NCBI GenBank assembly: GCA_964369975.1
Contig: CAYJFZ010000005.1
Coordinates: forward strand, 1 to 64,000
Direction of reading: 5' to 3'
DNA: 64,000 nucleotides
DNA from: RGIG3102 sp964369975
Lineage (GTDB): Bacteria > Bacillota > Clostridia > Oscillospirales > Ruminococcaceae
In this document: in pieces, positions 36,446 through 45,530 of the stretch
Position numbering within the stretch: position 1 is the stretch's first letter
Layout of the letters: the number at the start of each line of letters is the position of its first letter
The notes under the pieces: model-generated
What the model was told of the DNA's origin: nothing
The model's database searches: none
What the model saw: the letters and a program-made list of their open reading frames with translations, nothing else
Position numbers and translations under genes: made by a program

Positions 36446-38107
36446 TTACTTTATAAATTCAATTTTAAAAGTCGTTCCTTCATTTTCTGATGAAGTAACT
36501 GTTATTTTACCGTTTATCGCTTCTAGCGCATGTTTTACAATGCTAAGGCCAAGCCCAGAAGAAGAAATATTTTTATTTCTTGATGTGTCTGATACATAAA
36601 ACCTTTCAAAAATCTTATCAATATCTTTTTGCGCTATACCTATTCCTGTATCGCTAATTAATACTGTTACTGTTTTTTCATCTTCAGTTAAGGCTATACT
36701 TACCTCGCCCTTTTCTTTATTATATTTTACAGCATTACTAATTAAATTTCGAGTTATGTCGTATAGATAACCCTCGTCTGCTTTTATAACAGCCTCACAG
36801 GCTTTGAAACTAATTTTGATATTTTTATTTTTTGCTGCAAGAGTGAATTCATCTATCACATTGCAAAGCACTTTTTTTACATCAACATCTTCTAAATTCA
36901 TTAGTTTTCCATCTTCTATTGCAGATAATTTAATAATATCATCTATCATCTCTAATAGCCTTTGAGCGTTTTGCTCGATGATTTGTGCAAAAGGTAGGAT
37001 GTCATCTTTTTTAGCCATTCCTTGGTTTATTAATTGTGCATAACCTAAGATGCTTGTTAAGGGGGTTTTTAATTCGTGAGTTACATTATCAGCAAACTGC
37101 TTTCTTGTGTTTTGGTTTTGCATTTGCACAGTAATGTCTAAAGTTATTAAAATAGCCCCTTGGATGTAGCCATCTTTAATATTCGGGCCTATTGTATATT
37201 GATAATACTTTGATTGATACTGCATTATACCTTCTTGCCTTTTTCCTTCTAAGGCAAGTGTCATTGCTTTTTGAAGCTCTGGATTTCTTATTTGATTTGA
37301 GAAATGTACATTTATATCTTTTATATTAAATACTGTTTTACTCTCATTATTAATTTGCTCAATAATGCCATCTCTATCACAAACTACTATACCCTCTTGG
37401 ATATTTAAAAACACATTTTGTAACTTATCTCTTTCTAAGGCTATATACTCTATTTGATTATTTATTATGCTATTTTGCGTATTGATTTTTAAAATAAATG
37501 AAGATAGTTCTTCATATATTTCACCTTTTCCTGTTTCTACATCAAAGCCTGTTACTACATCTACTACTCTTTTTGTAGTCTTATCAGATATAAAATAACA
37601 CACAGCGAGTATCATAGCGATAAATAAAATCATTACAAGAATGTTATCGCCTATTAAAGTAGTGAATAAATCCTGTGCATAAACGCCCACTCTTATTATC
37701 CCCTCGCCCTCAATGTGAAAAGCTGAGTAATAAATAGTTTTATTGGCTGTATCTGAGTATCTTTGAGACTGGCCAAAATTTGAATTTATAGCATCTTTTA
37801 CTTCTTGTCTGTCGATGTGATTATCCATAGTTTGTGCATCAAAATCAGTATCATACAACACATTCCCTGTTATATCAATGTATGTAATCCTTGCATCAAT
37901 ATCAAACTTTGCCTCGTTTAATTTATCTATAATTTCTTCATCATGTAAGCCTTCTAAGAGCTCTACTAACAAACTTACTTGAGTTTTTGATTGTGTAAAC
38001 ATTGTATTTTCAAAAGTATTAAAATAAATCATCGTACTTAGTGCAATGCTTAATATAGCTGCTACAAAAGCAACTATAACACTACTTTTGACTATCTTTT
38101 TTTTCAT
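36446..38107 (-). CDS. phoR: Sensor histidine kinase PhoR
   Basis: 553 residues. Helix 1 (about 9-31), an extracytoplasmic sensor (32-155), helix 2 (about 156-177), a linker, a PAS domain (about 230-330), a HisKA domain with phospho-acceptor His344 in NVTHELKTPLTS, then the ATPase domain with N-box NLISNAVKYN, G1 DTGIGI and G2 SSGLGLSIV. It phosphorylates PhoP when phosphate is scarce. Genes run pstSCAB-phoU-phoP-phoR in one direction, 14 bases after phoP. Identity as PhoR rests on this context. Confidence 0.9.
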   Translation of the reverse strand: MKKKIVKSSVIVAFVAAILSIALSTMIYFNTFENTMFTQSKTQVSLLVELLEGLHDEEIIDKLNEAKFDIDARITYIDITGNVLYDTDFDAQTMDNHIDRQEVKDAINSNFGQSQRYSDTANKTIYYSAFHIEGEGIIRVGVYAQDLFTTLIGDNILVMILFIAMILAVCYFISDKTTKRVVDVVTGFDVETGKGEIYEELSSFILKINTQNSIINNQIEYIALERDKLQNVFLNIQEGIVVCDRDGIIEQINNESKTVFNIKDINVHFSNQIRNPELQKAMTLALEGKRQEGIMQYQSKYYQYTIGPNIKDGYIQGAILITLDITVQMQNQNTRKQFADNVTHELKTPLTSILGYAQLINQGMAKKDDILPFAQIIEQNAQRLLEMIDDIIKLSAIEDGKLMNLEDVDVKKVLCNVIDEFTLAAKNKNIKISFKACEAVIKADEGYLYDITRNLISNAVKYNKEKGEVSIALTEDEKTVTVLISDTGIGIAQKDIDKIFERFYVSDTSRNKNISSSGLGLSIVKHALEAINGKITVTSSENEGTTFKIEFIK

Positions 38108-38120
38108 ATTTTAACCCCTG

Positions 38121-38789
38121 TTATTCTGCTTTATAACCAACGCCTCTTACTGTTTTAATCACATTGGCTGAAGTTTTAAGCTTTTGTCTTAAAGTTTTTA
38201 CATGCATATCAATAGTGCGACTTTCGCCAACATAGCTATCGCCCCATACCTTATCCATTAATTGCTTTCTTGTAAAGACTTGATTTGTATTACTTAAAAA
38301 TAAATACAGCATATTGTATTCTTTTAGCGTAAGCTCTACTTCCTCATCTTCTACTACTACCTTTCTTTGCTGGTGGTAAATAGTAACGCCTTTAAAAGAA
38401 ATGCTACTTGCTTTATTATCATCACTAACTCTTCTAAAAACAGCCTTTACTCTTGAGAGAAGTTCCATTATTCCAAAAGGCTTTGAAACATAGTCATCAG
38501 CTCCTAAATCAAGGGCTTTTACTTTATCTATTTCAGAAGTTTTTGCAGTGAGCATAATTACAGGTACATTTTTTGTACTGCTGTTTTTTCTTAAAAATTC
38601 AAGTAGCTGTACTCCGTCAATATTAGGTAGCATTATATCTAAAATACACATATCGGGAGTATCGGTTTTTATAGCTTCTAAAAAGTCTTCGCTTTTAGTA
38701 AAGCCAGTGCTTTTAAATCCATTTGATTCAAGGGCATAAGTAACAAGATTATTTATATTCTCATCATCTTCTACGCACCAAATTTTCAT
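38121..38789 (-). CDS. phoP: Phosphate response regulator, OmpR/PhoB type
   Basis: 222 residues. Receiver domain: acidic pocket CVEDDE at 5-10, phospho-acceptor Asp51 in CILDIMLP, Thr and Lys (VIMLTAKT near 77-84; YVSKPFG near 100-106). A winged-helix DNA-binding domain with LTLKEYNMLYLF and RTIDMHVKTLRQKL follows. It should bind the PHO box before pstS. It lies 10 bases after phoU and 13 before phoR. Confidence 0.93.
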   Translation of the reverse strand: MKIWCVEDDENINNLVTYALESNGFKSTGFTKSEDFLEAIKTDTPDMCILDIMLPNIDGVQLLEFLRKNSSTKNVPVIMLTAKTSEIDKVKALDLGADDYVSKPFGIMELLSRVKAVFRRVSDDNKASSISFKGVTIYHQQRKVVVEDEEVELTLKEYNMLYLFLSNTNQVFTRKQLMDKVWGDSYVGESRTIDMHVKTLRQKLKTSANVIKTVRGVGYKAE

Positions 38790-38799
38790 AATACACTCC

Positions 38800-39450
38800 T
38801 TAAATTGAATTATGCTCGCCTGTAATTGAGTAAATTACCCACTCAGCGATGTTAGTTGCATGGTCACCAATTCTTTCAAAATACTTTGCAATACTTAATA
38901 GGTCAATAGTGGCTTCTTCATACTCATGCTTTTTAATTAAATCAACTAAATGAAGTTTAGTTTTATTGTATAAATCATCCATTACATCATCATAAGTTAG
39001 TACACTTTGAGCTAATTCTAAATCTTTATTAATAAAGGCGTCTACAACATTATGCACCATAGTAATAGTAGCTTTTGACATATTTTTTATATAGCCATCT
39101 GACATAATTTGAATATTATTTTCACTACTTAGGAAAATTTCGCTAATATCCCTTGCTTGGTCTCCTATTCTCTCCATGTCAGTAATCATTTTTAAAGCAG
39201 CTGAAATCTGTCTTAAATCCTTTGCTACTGGCTGTTGTTGTAGTAATAATTTTAAGCATAGGTTTTGTATTTCTTTTTCTCTTAAGTCTATTTCTTTTTC
39301 AAAATTTATTGCATCTTGCGCCTTTTGTTTATCGCCAATTTCAAGTGCTGTAGTGGCACACTCAATAGCATTTTCAATTAAAGTTGCCATTTCTACAAGC
39401 TTTGTGTTAAGGGTTAGTAGCTGTCTTTCAAAATTGTTTCTTACACTCAT
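38800..39450 (-). CDS. phoU: Phosphate signalling protein PhoU
   Basis: 216 residues from the ATG at 39450 (MSVRNNFERQLLTLN). Two three-helix PhoU repeats are visible, each with its acidic E..xxD motif: KEIDLREKEIQNL near 51-63 and DMERIGDQARDIS near 91-103 in the first, and YFERIGDHATNIAEW near 191-205 in the second. It links PstSCAB to PhoR and suppresses Pho signalling at high phosphate. The frame is open 36 bases further into pstB, but this ATG gives the usual length. Confidence 0.94.
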   Translation of the reverse strand: MSVRNNFERQLLTLNTKLVEMATLIENAIECATTALEIGDKQKAQDAINFEKEIDLREKEIQNLCLKLLLQQQPVAKDLRQISAALKMITDMERIGDQARDISEIFLSSENNIQIMSDGYIKNMSKATITMVHNVVDAFINKDLELAQSVLTYDDVMDDLYNKTKLHLVDLIKKHEYEEATIDLLSIAKYFERIGDHATNIAEWVIYSITGEHNSI

Positions 39451-39452
39451 TT

Positions 39453-40199
39453 TTATCCAAACCTTCCTGTTATATAATCTTCGCATCTTTTATCTTTAGG
39501 GTTTGTGAACAATTCCTCAGTTGGGGCATGCTCTACCATTTCACCTAATAAAAAGAACGCTGTATAATCTGAAATTCTCACTGCTTGTTGCATATTATGA
39601 GTTACTATAACAATAGTATACTTCTCTTTTAGGGATAATGCAAGTTCTTCAATTTTTGAAGTTGAGATAGGATCTAAGGCGCTTGTAGGCTCATCCATTA
39701 GTAAGATTTCAGGGTTTACTGCTAAGGCTCTTGCTATACAAATCCTTTGTTGCTGTCCACCTGAAAGACCTAAGGCTGGTTTGTGTAATCTGTCTTTAAC
39801 TTCATCCCAGATAGCTGCATCTTCTAAGGATTCTTGCACTATTTTATCTAACTGCGCTTTTTGAGTAATCCCATGAGTTCTTGGGCCGTATGCGATGTTA
39901 TTGTATATACTCATCGGAAATGGATTTGGCTTTTGAAATACCATACCAACTCTTTTTCTTAATATATTTGTATCAATATCGCCATAGATATTTTGGCCGT
40001 CAAGTAAAAAATCACCTGTTATTTTACAGCCTTCAATTAAATCATTCATCCTATTTAAACTTTTTAATAAAGTGGATTTTCCGCAGCCAGAAGGGCCTAT
40101 AAAGGCTGTGATTTTTTTCTCTGGTATACTTAAATTTATATTTTTTAACGCTTGAAAATCAGAGTAGAATAAGTTTGCGTCATTTATTTGTAATTTCAT
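39453..40199 (-). CDS. pstB: Phosphate ABC transporter ATP-binding protein
   Basis: 248 residues. Walker A GPSGCGKSTLLKSL at about 33-46, signature LGLSGGQQQRICIARAL near 145-161, Walker B EILLMDEPTSALDP near 168-181, and the H-loop histidine in IVIVTHNM. The PstB-specific sequence GMVFQKPNPFPMSIYNNIAYG is present. The stop of pstA is one base upstream of the ATG. Confidence 0.97.
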   Translation of the reverse strand: MKLQINDANLFYSDFQALKNINLSIPEKKITAFIGPSGCGKSTLLKSLNRMNDLIEGCKITGDFLLDGQNIYGDIDTNILRKRVGMVFQKPNPFPMSIYNNIAYGPRTHGITQKAQLDKIVQESLEDAAIWDEVKDRLHKPALGLSGGQQQRICIARALAVNPEILLMDEPTSALDPISTSKIEELALSLKEKYTIVIVTHNMQQAVRISDYTAFFLLGEMVEHAPTEELFTNPKDKRCEDYITGRFG

Positions 40200-41054
40200 T
40201 TATTTGTTTCCTTTCGTTAACTGCTTTGCAAGGAATGTTGATAAAAAATTTATTCCTATTATCACTACTAATAATATAGCAGCTGTTGCATAGGCCTGTG
40301 GGAAGTGAGTGCCCTCACCTGTAAGCATATACATATGTACAGAAAGAGTTCTGCCCCCTGCCTGTGTGATGTTTGCAGCATAGTTTGAGGTTGTACCTGA
40401 GGTGTATAATAAAGCGGCAGTCTCCCCTACTATTCTACCTATCGCTAAGATAACGCCTGCTAAAATTCCGTTTGTTGCCGCAGGTAGGACTATAACAAAA
40501 ATTGTCCTTAACTTTGCAGCGCCTAAACCATAGCTTGCCTCTCTATAACTTTGCGGTACAGCCTTTAGGGCTTCTTCTGTTGAGCGGATAATTAAAGGCA
40601 GTATCATTATTGAAATTGTCAGTATACCTGAAATTAAAGAAAAGCCAAGCCCTACATAAATTACAAAGAATATCCAGCCAAACAAGCCATAAACTATTGA
40701 TGGAATACCTGCTAAAGTTTCTGAAGTAAGTCGCACTACTTCAACAATTTTATTATCGGATTTTGCATATTCTACTAAGTAAATAGCTGTTGCAATTCCT
40801 AAAATTGATGAAATTGTAATTGATATTGCTATCATCAACACAGTATTAAAAACTGCAGGCATTAATGATACATTCTTACTTGAATACTCTAAAGAAAACA
40901 TTGAATCTTGCCCACTTATTAATTTTGTTACTTCTTGTATAATTTGGGGCATACCATTTGCTAATATATATATTATTATAAAAATTACTATCAAAAAAGT
41001 GAAAAGTGCCGCTGTGTGAACTAATATTTTTAAAGGATTTAATTTAATTTTCAT
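40200..41054 (-). CDS. pstA: Phosphate ABC transporter permease PstA
   Basis: 284 residues with about six membrane helices. The permease coupling motif EALKAVPQSYREASYGLGAAKLRTIFVIVLPAA lies near 165-197 and GRIVGETAALLYTSG near 207-221. It overlaps the pstC stop by one base, so the two are translationally coupled. Confidence 0.95.
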   Translation of the reverse strand: MKIKLNPLKILVHTAALFTFLIVIFIIIYILANGMPQIIQEVTKLISGQDSMFSLEYSSKNVSLMPAVFNTVLMIAISITISSILGIATAIYLVEYAKSDNKIVEVVRLTSETLAGIPSIVYGLFGWIFFVIYVGLGFSLISGILTISIMILPLIIRSTEEALKAVPQSYREASYGLGAAKLRTIFVIVLPAATNGILAGVILAIGRIVGETAALLYTSGTTSNYAANITQAGGRTLSVHMYMLTGEGTHFPQAYATAAILLVVIIGINFLSTFLAKQLTKGNK

Positions 41055-41956
41055 TATTTATCCACCCTTCTTTTTAAAACGGCAAAAGATAAATTGATTA
41101 TTAAAATAAATACAAATAATACAACGCCTGTTGCGATTAGTGCATCTTGGTGTAAGTCTGCTGCATACTTCATTTCAATAACCACATTCGCTGTCATCGT
41201 CCTTATGCCTTCTAAGATGTTTGAAGTTAATCTTGGCTGATTACCAGCTACCATAATTACAGCCATAGTCTCACCTATTGCCCTGCCTATACCTAAAACT
41301 ATAGAAGCTAATATACCTGACTTTGCCGCTGGCAATACCACTTTAAAAGTAGCATTTTCATGACTTGCACCTAAGGCTCTTGCACCCTCATAATAATACT
41401 CAGGAACAGCTCTAATTGCACTTTCGCTTAAATTTATTATAGTAGGCAGTATCATAACGCCTAATAAAATAGAGGCAGTTAGGATAGTTTGCCCTGTTGT
41501 TTTAAACATACTTAAATTTGTTAGCCCACTTAGCCAGTTAAATGAATCTCTTATTAAGGGCACTAATATTTGCATACCGAAAAATCCGTAAATTATAGAT
41601 GGAATACCTGCCATTAATTCAATAGTTGGTTTTAAGAATTTATACACTTTTTTAGGGCAGTACTGAGTTATGTAAACTGCTGTTAGTATACCTATTGGAA
41701 CACCTACTAAAATAGCTCCTATTGTTATATAAATACTACCTACTATCATTGATAGTATTCCAAACTGTGGATTAGTTTGGCGTGTTGGTCGCCATTCTGT
41801 TCCTAATATAAAATCAAAAAAGCCTATTTCTGCCATAGCAGGAAGTCCTCTTGAAAACAAGAAAATACAGATTACTAAAACACATAAAATAGATATAGTA
41901 GCTATGGCTAAAAATACCGCTTCGTATACCTTTTCTTTGCCTTTTTCTTTTAACAT
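41054..41956 (-). CDS. pstC: Phosphate ABC transporter permease PstC
   Basis: 300 residues with six or seven membrane helices. It has the PstC pattern EWRPTRQTNPQFGILSMIVGSIY near 50-72, IYGFFGMQILVP near 121 and the EAA loop ESAIRAVPEYYYEGARALGASHENATFKVVLPAA near 177-210 (long motif given by its limits). CGGAGG precedes the ATG. A terminator-like hairpin separates it from pstS. Confidence 0.95.
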   Translation of the reverse strand: MLKEKGKEKVYEAVFLAIATISILCVLVICIFLFSRGLPAMAEIGFFDFILGTEWRPTRQTNPQFGILSMIVGSIYITIGAILVGVPIGILTAVYITQYCPKKVYKFLKPTIELMAGIPSIIYGFFGMQILVPLIRDSFNWLSGLTNLSMFKTTGQTILTASILLGVMILPTIINLSESAIRAVPEYYYEGARALGASHENATFKVVLPAAKSGILASIVLGIGRAIGETMAVIMVAGNQPRLTSNILEGIRTMTANVVIEMKYAADLHQDALIATGVVLFVFILIINLSFAVLKRRVDK

Positions 41957-41973
41957 TTTTCCTCCGATTATTG

Positions 41974-42006
41974 AAAAAAATGGCTAATATCTTAATATTA
42001 GCCATC
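41974..42006 (-). terminator. Attenuating hairpin between pstS and pstC
   Basis: On the minus strand ATGGCTAATAT-TAAG-ATATTAGCCAT is followed by TTTTTTT. Its place inside the operon suggests partial termination, giving more pstS than pstCAB mRNA, as in other binding-protein operons. Confidence 0.75.
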
Positions 42007-42024
42007 TTATTTTTTCTTAAAAAA

Positions 42025-42906
42025 TTATCCTAATTCAGAATAATCGCTAACTTCGCCGATGTAAACATTCATTAATTGTTCCATTGTGATGTTTTCTAAT
42101 GGGTTTTCATTGTTTACTACTACTGCGATACCGTCCATTGCTAAAACATATGGTGTTAATTCTGCTTTTTCTGAATCTTTTAATTCACGGCTTGCCATAC
42201 CTAATTGGAATGTTCCATTCATTGCACCTTCCATACCAGCTGATGAGCCTAAAGCTTCGATGTTGATTGTAGCGTTTGGATTTAATGTTTTGTAATCTTC
42301 AACTAATACTTCCATTAATGGGCTTACTGAAGTAGAACCGCCTACTGTGATTGTGCCTTCCACTTGAGAAGAAGTGTAGTCTTGTGTTGTAGCTTCTACT
42401 GCGATAAAGCCTTCAGCTTCTACTATGCTTTGAGCTTGTTGTGTAAATAAGTAATTAATAAAGTCAGCTGTTAAAGGATCTAATTCTTCGCCTGTTTTTG
42501 TTGCAAGGTTAAAAGGTCTTGCTACTTTGTAAGAGCCATCGTTGATAGCCTGTGTTGATGGGCTAACTCCGTCTACTGCTACTGCTTTAACTGTATCATT
42601 TAATGAGCCTAATGAGATGTAACCGATAGCTGATGGATCTGCTGCTACTGCTGTCATAACTTTACCTGTACCGTCTTGAACGATAGCGTCTAAAGTTGTC
42701 ATATCGCCGTCGCCACTGTCAACGCCTGTGATTTCTACGAACGCGCCACGAGTACCTGAACCATCTTCACGAGTGATAACTGTGATTGTGCTTAGTGTTG
42801 TTCCTTCATCTGTTGAGCCTTCGTCTGTTGAGCCTTCGTCTGTTGAGCAAGCTGTTAAGCTAACTAACATAGCTGATGCTAATAATAGTGATAAAAATTT
42901 TTTCAT
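42025..42906 (-). CDS. pstS: Phosphate-binding lipoprotein PstS, circularly permuted type
   Basis: 293 residues. The signal peptide ends in the lipobox SLTAC (Cys20), followed by a threefold STDEG repeat. The order of the two lobes is swapped compared with E. coli PstS: TREDGSGTRGAF, which normally lies after the middle, comes first (about 46-57), and GGSTSVSPLMEVL, normally at the mature N-terminus, begins near 187, with SSAGMEGAMNGT and LAMDGIAVVVN after it. Phosphate-contacting Ser/Thr/Arg/Asp side chains are all present. This permuted form is common in Clostridia. It is first in the operon, behind a PHO box. Confidence 0.92.
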   Translation of the reverse strand: MKKFLSLLLASAMLVSLTACSTDEGSTDEGSTDEGTTLSTITVITREDGSGTRGAFVEITGVDSGDGDMTTLDAIVQDGTGKVMTAVAADPSAIGYISLGSLNDTVKAVAVDGVSPSTQAINDGSYKVARPFNLATKTGEELDPLTADFINYLFTQQAQSIVEAEGFIAVEATTQDYTSSQVEGTITVGGSTSVSPLMEVLVEDYKTLNPNATINIEALGSSAGMEGAMNGTFQLGMASRELKDSEKAELTPYVLAMDGIAVVVNNENPLENITMEQLMNVYIGEVSDYSELG

Positions 42907-42997
42907 TTTTTCAATTTCCTTTTTAGTTTAATAATTTTAAAATTTGTATTTTTTCTACTCACTTGTTTCGAGTACGATATTCATTCTAACTCTTGTT

Positions 42998-43037
42998 TGT
43001 AAAATCCCAAAGTATAGTTTTGTAAAGTTTATGTAAA
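42998..43037 (-). promoter_or_regulatory. PHO box and promoter of the pst-pho operon
   Basis: On the minus strand TTTACA occurs at 43037-43032 and 43026-43021, an 11-base repeat as in PhoP boxes, with a TATACT (43016-43011) just after and another TTTTACA (43003-42998) behind. This is about 105 bases before the pstS start. Binding by PhoP is inferred from the repeat period and the operon. Confidence 0.65.
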
Positions 43038-43187
43038 GCATTTTTACAAAGCAACCTTTATATGATTTTACATTATATATAGTATATAATATTAAAACAT
43101 CTATAAAATATAGCTTGTTTTCTTTAAGGTCTATTTTTTTTATAAAAAGAATATAAATTAATAAAATTATATTAAAGGATGCAAACT

Positions 43188-43469
43188 ATGAATTATAAAA
43201 ACTATCAAGATAACGGTCTTACAAGAAGCGAAGCTATTGCCTTATACATAATAAATTCAAAAGATACTGTAAGGGGCGCTGCAAAGATTTTTAATATCTC
43301 TAAAAGCACTGTACATAAAGACTTAACCACTAAATTAAAAGCTGAAAACCTAACTCTTTACAAAAAGGTAAACATCGTATTACAAAAAAATAAAAGCGAA
43401 AGGCATATAAGAGGAGGCCTTGCCACTCAAAAGAAATACAGAGCTCAAAGAAATGAAAAACCTGCATAA
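43188..43469 (+). CDS. spoIIID: Sporulation transcription factor SpoIIID
   Basis: 93 residues from the ATG at 43188, eight bases behind AAAGGA (an ATG at 43179 overlaps it). The helix-turn-helix VRGAAKIFNISKSTVHKDLTTKL (given by its limits, about 30-52) and the C-terminal basic motif ERHIRGGLATQKKYR match SpoIIID, which controls mother-cell genes under SigmaE. It marks the host as a spore former. It is monocistronic here and not linked to its usual spoIIQ/mreB neighbours. Confidence 0.93.
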   Translation: MNYKNYQDNGLTRSEAIALYIINSKDTVRGAAKIFNISKSTVHKDLTTKLKAENLTLYKKVNIVLQKNKSERHIRGGLATQKKYRAQRNEKPA

Positions 43470-43513
43470 ACATTAATAATTATACATAATATTGCATATT
43501 TATTGAATAATGC

Positions 43514-43541
43514 TTGACTTTATTCTATTTTGATGTATAAT
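43514..43541 (+). promoter_or_regulatory. SigmaA promoter of the M20 amidohydrolase gene
   Basis: TTGACT and TATAAT with a 16-base spacer, about 35 bases before the start codon. Confidence 0.75.
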
Positions 43542-43574
43542 AGCTGTATAATTATAAAATGAGGAGATATAAAA

Positions 43575-45017
43575 ATGAGCGATATTAAAAAAATACACGA
43601 TATTTTAGACAGCATACAAGATGATGTTATATTAATCAATGATAAAATCTGGGAAGCTGCTGAAACATATTTTGAAGAATATGAAAGTGCTAAAATCTTA
43701 GAAACTTACTTAGAAAAAGAAGGCTTTACTATTGAAAGTGGCGTTAGCGATATCCCTACTGCCTTTGTAGCTAAATGGGAAAATGGCGGACATAAAGTAG
43801 GCTTTTTAGGCGAGTATGATGCCCTTGAAGGTGTAATGCAAGAAAAGGGTAGTTTTGATAAAAAAACACCTACAACAGGCAACACAAAATGCGGACATGG
43901 CTGTGGTCATAATAGCTTAGGCGCTGGCGCTTACGGTGCTGCTGTTGCTTTAAAAAAATACGCACAAGAAAATGATATGGCTGTAAGTGTCTATTACTAT
44001 GGCTGCCCAGGTGAAGAAAACGGAAGTGGTAAAGTATTTATGGCTCGTAGCGGACTTTTTGATGAGCTTGATATTTGTTTAACTTGGCATCCAGGCGATG
44101 ACAATGCTGTAATGGGAACAGGCACTTTAGCAAATTTAAGTATTAATTTTGAGTTTACAGGTCTTACAAGCCACGCAGCAGCAAGCCCACATTTAGGCAG
44201 AAGCGCCTTAGATGCAGCAGAACTTATGAATGTTGGCGTAAACTATTTAAGAGAGCATATTATTCCAACTGCAAGAATTCATTATTCATATATTGATGCA
44301 GGAACAAAGGCTCCTAATGTTGTTCAAGATTATGCTCATTCTTATTATTTTGTAAGAGCTCCTAAGGTTTCTCAAATGTTTGAAATCGCTGATAGAGTGT
44401 ATGATATCGCAAAAGGTGCAGCTTTAATGACTGGCACAAGTGTAAAAATAACAATAGCTGATGGCCTATCTGACTATGTACCGAATGCTGTTTTATCAAA
44501 TCTTATGCAGGAAACATTCCAAGAGCTTGGAGCTGTTGATTACACAGATAGCGATATACTTTTAGCAAAGAATTACTTAAAACACATCCCAGAGGCACAA
44601 ATAAAAGAAGCTCAAAAAGTAGTTGCTTTAAATAACAATAAACCAGCTTTTGCATACGATGATATTTATTTAGACAATGCCGTTGCACCTTATAAGCATA
44701 ACCCTGATGTAGCCTTACCTGGCTCTACTGATGTAGGCGATGTAAGCTACTGTGTACCTACTGCTCAGTGTAATGTTACTTGCTATGCAATAGGAACACC
44801 AGGGCACTCATGGCAATTAACAGGACAAAGTGCCTCAGTTTTAGCTCATAAAGGAACAGTGCACGCTGCAAAGGTTATGGCGCTAACAGCTATTAAAGCT
44901 ATTAAAAATCCACAAATCATTCTTGATGCTAAAAAAGAATATAAGCAAAGCGTACCTAATGGCTATACTTGCCCAACACCTAATGATATCCTACCTATAA
45001 TCCCTGAAAAGAAATAA
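43575..45017 (+). CDS. M20-family amidohydrolase, AbgB-like
   Basis: 480 residues. The M20D metal site is visible: CGHGCGHNSLG near 110-120, then PGEENGSGK near 146-154 with the acidic ligands, and LTWHPGDDN near 171-179. The inserted dimerisation domain starts at INFEFTGLTSHAAASPHLGRSALDAAEL (given by its limits, about 193-220). Length and motifs fit AbgB, which with AbgA splits p-aminobenzoyl-glutamate; other acyl-amino-acid substrates are possible. GAGGAG precedes the start. It is monocistronic, with its own promoter and terminator. Confidence 0.88.
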   Translation: MSDIKKIHDILDSIQDDVILINDKIWEAAETYFEEYESAKILETYLEKEGFTIESGVSDIPTAFVAKWENGGHKVGFLGEYDALEGVMQEKGSFDKKTPTTGNTKCGHGCGHNSLGAGAYGAAVALKKYAQENDMAVSVYYYGCPGEENGSGKVFMARSGLFDELDICLTWHPGDDNAVMGTGTLANLSINFEFTGLTSHAAASPHLGRSALDAAELMNVGVNYLREHIIPTARIHYSYIDAGTKAPNVVQDYAHSYYFVRAPKVSQMFEIADRVYDIAKGAALMTGTSVKITIADGLSDYVPNAVLSNLMQETFQELGAVDYTDSDILLAKNYLKHIPEAQIKEAQKVVALNNNKPAFAYDDIYLDNAVAPYKHNPDVALPGSTDVGDVSYCVPTAQCNVTCYAIGTPGHSWQLTGQSASVLAHKGTVHAAKVMALTAIKAIKNPQIILDAKKEYKQSVPNGYTCPTPNDILPIIPEKK

Positions 45018-45023
45018 TAAATA

Positions 45024-45058
45024 AAAAAACAGATAGTATTTTACTATCTGTTTTTTAT
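45024..45058. terminator. Bidirectional terminator between the amidohydrolase and mazF
   Basis: AAAAAACAGATAGTA and TACTATCTGTTTTTTAT pair over about 15 bases around a four-base loop. Confidence 0.9.
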
Positions 45059-45062
45059 TATA

Positions 45063-45413
45063 TTAATACGACTGCAAACCAAAGCTAATATTAAGCGCTT
45101 TATTTATTTTATCTATTTCTTCATTATCTAATTGCCCTGTTTTTTCTTTTAGCCTTTGTTTGTCTATTGTTCTAATTTGTTCAAGAAGTACCACGCTGTC
45201 TTTTGCAAGGCCACAGCGCTCTCCTTTAATAAGTATATGAGTTGGAAAAGCTGATTTATCTTGCTTTGAAGTTATCGCTGCTGCTATAACTGTGGGCGAA
45301 TGCTTATTGCCTAAGTCATTTTGTACTATCACCACAGGGCGAGTACCACCTTGCTCACAGCCAATTACAGGACTTAAATCGGCATAGAAAATTTCGCCTC
45401 TTTTAATATCCAT
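45063..45413 (-). CDS. mazF: MazF/PemK-family endoribonuclease toxin
   Basis: 116 residues. Typical Bacillus NdoA/MazF sequence: RGEIFYADLSPVIGCEQGGTRPVVIVQND (given by its limits, about 4-32), HSPTVIAAAITSK with the catalytic Thr, THILI, and KDSVVLLEQIRTIDKQRL with the family Arg. It cleaves single-stranded RNA at short sites. No MazE-like antitoxin gene is adjacent: the 117 bp upstream are too short and the next gene encodes a tautomerase-like protein. Either the antitoxin is elsewhere or control is different. Confidence 0.93.
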   Translation of the reverse strand: MDIKRGEIFYADLSPVIGCEQGGTRPVVIVQNDLGNKHSPTVIAAAITSKQDKSAFPTHILIKGERCGLAKDSVVLLEQIRTIDKQRLKEKTGQLDNEEIDKINKALNISFGLQSY

Positions 45414-45530
45414 ACTATTAACTCCTTTCTTTTAGATAGTAATAGTATGAATATAATAAAAAGCTTTTATACATTAATTGAAAAAATTTCCATTATAAAA
45501 TATCGCATTTTTTTATTTTTTACGCTATTT

